Assembly (NCBI GenBank): GCA_016934575.1
Contig: JAFGSN010000152.1
Location: 1-37,812 of the forward strand
Direction of reading: 5' to 3'
DNA from: Vicinamibacteria bacterium
Lineage (GTDB): Bacteria; Acidobacteriota; Vicinamibacteria; Fen-336
DNA: 37,812 nucleotides
Both the position numbers and the translations under genes were made by a program. This document shows positions 33,361 to 37,812 of this stretch, piece by piece (position 1 is the first letter of the stretch; each line of letters starts with the position of its first letter). The notes under the pieces were generated by a model. That model was not told where the DNA came from. It did not search any database and saw nothing but the letters and a program-made list of their open reading frames with translations.

Positions 33361-33378
33361 CGCATCGACGTTGATGCG
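33361..33378. promoter_or_regulatory. Inverted repeat upstream of the kamA operon
   Basis: CGCATCGACGTTGATGCG has 6-bp arms and sits about 25-43 bases before the -10 box of kamA, a typical place for an activator or repressor site. Confidence 0.42.
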
Positions 33379-33403
33379 TCGGTCGTCGCGAGCGTGAGTC
33401 TGG

Positions 33404-33409
33404 TAATAT
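33404..33409 (+). promoter_or_regulatory. -10 box of the kamA operon
   Basis: TAATAT ends five bases before the ATG at 33415. As for dinB and uvrB, no ribosome binding site is present and a leaderless transcript is likely. No clear -35 box was seen. Confidence 0.4.
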
Positions 33410-33414
33410 GAAGA

Positions 33415-34746
33415 ATGTCATTTAGCAACGTGAATCAGAATCGAATCGCCGCGGAGATCGTCGACAGGACGTCCGGCCCGCAGAGATGGACCGATTACCG
33501 CTGGCAACTCAAGCACTCCATCAGGGACATCGACACTTTCTCGCGATTGACCGGCATCATCTTTCCATCCGATAGACGCGAAAGACTTGAGCAAACACTC
33601 AAAAAGTTTCCGCTGAGCATAACGCCCTACTACCTCTCGCTCATTGACCGCGATGATTACAAGAATGATCCGGTTTTCAAGCAATCGTTTCCGGACATCC
33701 GTGAGCTGCAAATCAGTCGTTACGACATGCACGATCCTCTCTTCGAGGATCGCGACAGCCCGGTCAAGGGAATCACTCATCGATATCCCGACCGGGTTCT
33801 GATGCTCTTAAACTCAACCTGCTCGATGTATTGCCGTCATTGCACGCGCAAACGACAGGTCGGCGATCCGGAGGCCGTCCTCACGCATGAGGAAATCGAA
33901 GCGGCCCTCGACTATATACGTGATGTGCAGCAGATACGGGACGTCCTGCTCTCCGGCGGCGATCCACTGATGCTGGACGACTCGTTCCTGGATTGGATTC
34001 TCGGACGCTTGCGTCAAATCCCGCATGTCGAGGTCATCCGGATTGGATCGCGGATGCCCGCCGTGCTGCCTTATCGTGTCACGGACCAGCTTGTTCAAAC
34101 TCTCCGCAAGCATCACCCGCTCTGGCTCAACACTCACTTCAATCATCCATGTGAGCTGAATCCCCCGGCATCCGCCGCTCTTGCAAGGCTCGCTGACGCG
34201 GGCATTCCGCTCGGAAATCAAACTGTGCTGCTCGCCGGAGTGAATGATTGTCCCCGCATCATGCGCCGGCTGTTCCACAAGCTCGTGCAAAATCGAGTCC
34301 GACCCTACTACCTGTATCAATGCGACATGTCCGAGGGTTTGTCGCATTTCCGGACACCCGTCGGCAAGGGAATCGAGATCATCGAAAGCCTAATCGGGCA
34401 TACCAGCGGATTCGCCGTTCCCACCTACGTCATCGACGCTCCCGGAGGCGGAGGCAAGATCCCCGTCATGCCCAACTATCTCATATCATGGTCCACCAAC
34501 AAGGTCGTATTACGTAATTACGAAGGCGTGATCACGACCTACAAGGAGCCAGATTCCTATGAGCCGATCTTCTGCGATCGCAACTGCAACGAATGCCGTC
34601 TTCAACTCGATCTCGACGATGCCGAGGAGTACAACGTCACCGGAATCGAGAAGCTGCTGTCGGACTTCGACGACGCCGTGTCTTTCACGCCAGCGCACAC
34701 CGATCGCCTTGAGCGTCAGGAACAACGAGAACGGGAGCACGAGTGA
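33415..34746 (+). CDS. kamA: Lysine 2,3-aminomutase
   Basis: The protein has 443 residues, a full-length KamA, not the shorter EpmB. The radical SAM cluster motif is C136-x3-C140-x2-C143 in [15 protein letters not shown]. The PLP lysine is K348 in [16 protein letters not shown]278 (LLAGVNDCP) and D341, seven residues before that lysine, match the two aspartates that hold the lysine side-chain amine in characterised KamA. This favours lysine over glutamate. A zinc-type triad C387, C391, C394 sits near the C-terminus. It converts L-lysine to L-beta-lysine. The next gene starts inside its stop codon, so the product probably feeds the downstream enzymes. Confidence 0.92.
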   Translation: MSFSNVNQNRIAAEIVDRTSGPQRWTDYRWQLKHSIRDIDTFSRLTGIIFPSDRRERLEQTLKKFPLSITPYYLSLIDRDDYKNDPVFKQSFPDIRELQISRYDMHDPLFEDRDSPVKGITHRYPDRVLMLLNSTCSMYCRHCTRKRQVGDPEAVLTHEEIEAALDYIRDVQQIRDVLLSGGDPLMLDDSFLDWILGRLRQIPHVEVIRIGSRMPAVLPYRVTDQLVQTLRKHHPLWLNTHFNHPCELNPPASAALARLADAGIPLGNQTVLLAGVNDCPRIMRRLFHKLVQNRVRPYYLYQCDMSEGLSHFRTPVGKGIEIIESLIGHTSGFAVPTYVIDAPGGGGKIPVMPNYLISWSTNKVVLRNYEGVITTYKEPDSYEPIFCDRNCNECRLQLDLDDAEEYNVTGIEKLLSDFDDAVSFTPAHTDRLERQEQREREHE

Positions 34747-36176
34747 CTGTCGACAGCATGCCGGATAGCAACAGCGTCCTAGTCGTCGGCAGTTGGGCCA
34801 AGGAGCACATCACGATCGAGCACCTCAAACGCATCGGTCGACATCGTGTGTACGCCTATATGGACGCGCGCAACCCGGGAATCGAGATGATCGCCGACGA
34901 CTGCCGCGTGGGAAGGCTCGACGATCTTCCGGCCATGGCGGCATACGCCCGCGAGTGTCGACCGGGACGCGTCTTGATCACGACGGCCAAGCCGCTCTCG
35001 CTGGGCCTCGTTGACATGCTGGAGATGGACGGCTTTTCGGTCTTTGGTCCTAGCAAGTCCGCCGCGCGACTGGAATCCGACAAAGCCTTCGCACGCAATC
35101 TGATGCTCAAGCACCGCGTGGGAGCCCTTCCGCGATTCGGCGTGTTCGATCGTCCGATAGAGGCGGAGGAATATGCACGCGAGCTGAAATGGGACGTGGC
35201 GATCAAGCCAATCGGGCTGACCGACGGCTTGGGCGTGCGCGTCGCCGGCGTTCAACTGATGGACGACCGGGAAATCGTCGATTACATTCGAAAGGTGTTT
35301 GAGCGAAAGATCGGCGGAGAATCCCGCGTGCTCGTCGAAGAGCGCATCGCTGGCGAGGAGTTCACTCTCCAGTGCTTGGTAAGCGACGATATTGTGTTGC
35401 CTACCCTGCCGGTCCAGGACTTCAAGAAACTGCGGGACGGCGACACCGGCCCCAACACCGCGAGCATGGGTTCCTATTCCATGGCCGACCATCTTCTTCC
35501 TTTTCTCGAAAAACGTCATTTCGAGGAGGCGCTGGAAGTGATCCGCCGCACACTGGCGGCCCTCCGTGAGGAAACCGGACAAACGTGCCGAGGCTTTCTA
35601 TATGGACAGTTCATGCTGACGAGCGACGGCATACGCCTGGTTGAGTATAACTTCCGGCCGGGTGATCCCGAGTGGATCAATGTCATGCGTCTCCAGCAAA
35701 CGGACCTCATCGATGTCATAACGTCCCTGCAAGAAGGCGACTCGTCGATCTCCGCCGATCTCAGGCATGCGGCGACGGTCTGCAAATACGTCGTGCCTCA
35801 TGGCTATCCAGAGCGCTTGAATGAGCCACTCGACCTACGAATCGACGCCTCGGCGATGAGCCAATTTGGCGTCGGACTGTACTATAGCTGCGGCCGAGAG
35901 GATGATGGACGCTTGCGGGTCGGAACGGAGCGAGGCATCGCTTTCGTCGCCGAGGCGCCGACCGTTCCGGAGGCGTCGATCAAAGTGGAAGCCGCCATCG
36001 CCTCCGTACAAGGCGATTTTTTTCATCGACGTGACATCGGATCGGTCGAGATGATGGCATACAAGGAAGCCCTCATTGGAGGTAAAATTGCTGAATGTTC
36101 GTCCGGCATCGGAAAGCGAGTTCCTGCGAATCCATGCGTTCATAGCAAAATGCGACGTACTCGAGACCTATCCTGA
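34743..36176 (+). CDS. PurD-like ATP-grasp ligase
   Basis: The protein has 477 residues. [19 protein letters not shown] opens a GARS-type N-domain. [75 protein letters not shown] and [11 protein letters not shown] are the PurD-fold ATP-grasp landmarks. The substrate loop deviates ([11 protein letters not shown] where PurD has RFGDPE and Gln), and the context is not purine synthesis, so it likely joins a different amine and carboxylate. GTG overlaps the kamA stop (GTGA), with GGGAG upstream. The last ~30 residues overlap the next gene by 89 bases and lie beyond the expected domain end. Confidence 0.75.
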   Translation: MTVDSMPDSNSVLVVGSWAKEHITIEHLKRIGRHRVYAYMDARNPGIEMIADDCRVGRLDDLPAMAAYARECRPGRVLITTAKPLSLGLVDMLEMDGFSVFGPSKSAARLESDKAFARNLMLKHRVGALPRFGVFDRPIEAEEYARELKWDVAIKPIGLTDGLGVRVAGVQLMDDREIVDYIRKVFERKIGGESRVLVEERIAGEEFTLQCLVSDDIVLPTLPVQDFKKLRDGDTGPNTASMGSYSMADHLLPFLEKRHFEEALEVIRRTLAALREETGQTCRGFLYGQFMLTSDGIRLVEYNFRPGDPEWINVMRLQQTDLIDVITSLQEGDSSISADLRHAATVCKYVVPHGYPERLNEPLDLRIDASAMSQFGVGLYYSCGREDDGRLRVGTERGIAFVAEAPTVPEASIKVEAAIASVQGDFFHRRDIGSVEMMAYKEALIGGKIAECSSGIGKRVPANPCVHSKMRRTRDLS

Positions 36177-36621
36177 GCACGTCTACAGGATTCTCTTGCG
36201 TCATTTCGGCGATTCCTGTCTCGTGGCCGAATCGAACGGCGATGTCGCGGGATTTCTGCTCGGCTTTCGATCGCAACGCAAAGAAGACTTGTTTTTCGTC
36301 TGGCAGATCGGCGTCTCCCTCTCGGCACGACGTCAGGGCGTTGCCGCTGCGATTCTTCGCGATCTGGAGCAACGACTCCAGTCCTCCGGAATCAAACGCA
36401 TCGAGTGCACGATCGATCCGGAGAACGCGCCGTCCATTCGCCTGTTCGAGTCCTTGGGATACGTCAATGTCGCGAATCGTGAATCAGAGACGATTGAGGT
36501 GAAGGGCCATGTCGCCGCAAAGGACTTCTACAAGCCGGGCCGTCACTTCACGATCTACGAGAAACAGCTCGATTCACGATGGCGGCGCGTCCTGACAGAC
36601 GAAGAAGAGAGAGGCACATGA
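36088..36621 (+). CDS. EctA-like GNAT acetyltransferase
   Basis: The protein is 177 residues from TTG at 36088, which has GGAGG five bases upstream; a longer frame from TTG 36076 is less likely. HFGDSCLVAESNGDVAGFLLG, then LFFVWQIGVSLSARRQGVAAAIL (with the RRQGVA acetyl-CoA loop) and IECTIDPENAPSIRLFESLGY strongly resemble L-2,4-diaminobutyrate acetyltransferase (EctA) of ectoine synthesis. No ectB or ectC is nearby. With KamA two genes upstream, a diamine acid such as beta-lysine or its ligated form is the expected substrate. The known beta-lysine acetyltransferase AblB is a larger protein. It overlaps the following gene by ATGA. Confidence 0.75.
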   Translation: MLNVRPASESEFLRIHAFIAKCDVLETYPEHVYRILLRHFGDSCLVAESNGDVAGFLLGFRSQRKEDLFFVWQIGVSLSARRQGVAAAILRDLEQRLQSSGIKRIECTIDPENAPSIRLFESLGYVNVANRESETIEVKGHVAAKDFYKPGRHFTIYEKQLDSRWRRVLTDEEERGT

Positions 36622-37766
36622 CGGCGTCCCCGTTTCGTCTTCGGCGTTTCTTTGGAGAACCGCTCTTCAACATCGCTCTAGCGACGAGCGCCACGCTTGC
36701 GGTCCTGTTCGCGCTCGAGATCGGGTTTCGTGCCCGCGCCTATCTCGCCGACCTCAGGATCTTGAACGAGTCCGTCGCGAAACGCCCGCGTCTGTCCCCC
36801 GGCGACGAGGCGGATCTCGTCGACATCATCCGCCTGAGCCCGAACGATCGCATCATCTACGAGCTCATTCCCGGCATCGAGACGACTTTCATGAGCGCGC
36901 CGCTCACGATCAATCGTCATGGATTTCGCGGACGCGACGTTCCAGAGAACGCTCCTCCAGGCGTCTTGCGCATTGTGGGTCTGGGAGACTCGATCATGTT
37001 CGGCTGGGGCGTGAGAGACGAAGACGGCTATCTCTCCGTCCTGTCCCGCCGGCTCGCCGAACGCAATCCCGGCGTACGAAGCGAGATCGTCAATACCGCC
37101 GTTCCCGGCTACAACACCGTCATGGAGATCGAGACGTTGAAAACGAAGGGCTTGCGCTTCAATCCCGATCTCGTGGTCCTCGGCTTCTGCGGAAACGACG
37201 TCAATCTTCCGTACTTCATCCGAGACCGTGAAGAGTACCTCTCGTTCCGGAAGTCGTTCCTGGGGCTGTTTGTTCGCGAGCGTCTGGCGCGCGGATCGTC
37301 CGATTATGCGACCCTCGAAGAATCGACCGGCCTGGCTCGCTGGACCGCCCCCAACCGCGAGGCCTGGGACGGATTCGCATCCTCGGACGCGCATCGCGTT
37401 CCGGCGCGCTACCGCGACATGGTCGGTCTCGCCGCCTTCGAGCGCGCGATGGAAGACCTGCGCGAGCTCGGCAACGAACGCCGTTTTCACGTAGCGGTCG
37501 TTTTCTTTCCCACGGCGCGCCGGCAGGCGGCCGAAATCGCCGCGCGATTGGATTTCCTCGTCGTCAACGCGCGCTTTGCGGTCGAGGGCTATATGAGCCG
37601 ACACGGCATCGAGAGATTCGCCGGGTCCGTGCTCACGATCGGACCGGCCGATCCGCATCCTTCAGCTCTTGGACACGAGTTGATCGCGGACCTCTTGCTC
37701 GAATCCGTCGAAAGCGCGGGATGGCTCGATCGTTTCACGCCGGAGAGCGCCCCGGGCTCTCGATGA
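36618..37766 (+). CDS. SGNH/GDSL-type hydrolase, membrane anchored
   Basis: The protein is about 382 residues. An N-terminal hydrophobic helix (about 17-36) anchors a predicted extracytoplasmic domain. GLGDSIMFGWG carries the nucleophile S125, an NTAVPGYNT segment gives the Gly block, FCGND the oxyanion Asn (N193), and DPHPSALGH the D345/H347 dyad. Relatives remove or transfer O-acyl groups on polysaccharides or lipids. It is coupled by ATGA to the acetyltransferase gene and to the next gene, so it belongs to the kamA operon. Its link to beta-lysine chemistry is unclear. Confidence 0.8.
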   Translation: MTASPFRLRRFFGEPLFNIALATSATLAVLFALEIGFRARAYLADLRILNESVAKRPRLSPGDEADLVDIIRLSPNDRIIYELIPGIETTFMSAPLTINRHGFRGRDVPENAPPGVLRIVGLGDSIMFGWGVRDEDGYLSVLSRRLAERNPGVRSEIVNTAVPGYNTVMEIETLKTKGLRFNPDLVVLGFCGNDVNLPYFIRDREEYLSFRKSFLGLFVRERLARGSSDYATLEESTGLARWTAPNREAWDGFASSDAHRVPARYRDMVGLAAFERAMEDLRELGNERRFHVAVVFFPTARRQAAEIAARLDFLVVNARFAVEGYMSRHGIERFAGSVLTIGPADPHPSALGHELIADLLLESVESAGWLDRFTPESAPGSR

Positions 37767-37812
37767 CGCTGAAACCGGAGACGCCCCGTCGCGCTCTCCA
37801 CGTTCTCTTGGC
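37763..37812 (+). CDS. Start of a fifth operon gene, cut by the window edge
   Basis: ATG overlaps the TGA of the hydrolase gene (ATGA), the same junction type used throughout this operon, and stays open to the window end. Sixteen residues are visible (MTLKPETPRRALHVLL). The RALHVLL segment is reminiscent of the first strand of GT-B glycosyltransferases, but that is too little to assign. Confidence 0.5.
   Translation, partial: MTLKPETPRRALHVLL

Noticed and set aside
33415-34746. EpmB (EF-P lysine aminomutase) or glutamate 2,3-aminomutase
   Set aside because: Length of 443 residues, the C-terminal Cys triad and both lysine-binding aspartates fit KamA better; no epmA or efp is nearby.
34743-36176. 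Genuine PurD of purine synthesis
   Set aside because: Operon context with kamA and an EctA-like gene, and the altered FRPGDPEW loop, argue for another substrate; not excluded without the rest of the genome.

Overview
The window looks like a chromosomal segment of a GC-rich Gram-negative bacterium. Lipid A synthesis (lpxD), a TolC-type channel and a beta-barrel outer-membrane protein show an outer membrane. The VWFA protein at 26432-27358 resembles the family best known from Acidobacteriota. That, with AmrA/AmrB, bactofilin, DUF3467 and WYL genes, makes an acidobacterial or neighbouring deep-branching lineage my best guess; this is inference.

Layout. 1-3150: remnant of an IS91-type transposase, a membrane glycosyltransferase, tRNA-Leu(UAA) and an inositol-phosphatase-type gene, all on the minus strand. 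3290-9290: ArnT-like glycosyltransferase, RsbW-like ATPase, metallophosphoesterase, maf, a DciA-like gene and the amrA-amrB pair. 9400-11700 (minus): ECF sigma factor, zinc-finger anti-sigma factor and two Spy/CnrX-like periplasmic proteins, a candidate envelope or metal stress circuit. 11930-15750: a TPR protein, then lexA, a DUF3467 gene, dinB and nth. 15800-19660: rplM-rpsI-rpsB-tsf-pyrH-frr behind a strong promoter. 19790-23470: outer-membrane barrel protein, WYL regulator, zinc-ribbon protein and pyrimidine phosphorylase. 23760-29470: TolC-like channel, a cyclic-nucleotide-binding protein, the VWFA protein and a PilT-type motor with a cyclic-nucleotide-binding domain in front and a PDZ domain behind. 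29600-33275: bactofilin-lpxD and uvrB. 33415 to the right edge: a tightly overlapping operon of lysine 2,3-aminomutase, PurD-like ATP-grasp ligase, EctA-like acetyltransferase, SGNH hydrolase and a cut-off fifth gene.

Two things stand out. The terminal operon looks like an uncharacterised pathway that makes beta-lysine and then ligates and acetylates it, perhaps to an osmolyte or an envelope-linked product. The four-domain motor ATPase (cNMP-binding, GspE-N-like, PilT, PDZ), close to a second cNMP-binding protein, suggests nucleotide-controlled pilus or secretion motor activity. Further signals are start codons placed about 6 bases after good -10 boxes (dinB, uvrB, kamA), suggesting leaderless mRNAs, and a perfect 15-bp inverted repeat inside dinB.

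All calls come from reading the sequence and translated frames; no database search was possible. No CRISPR array, prophage or intact insertion sequence was seen.
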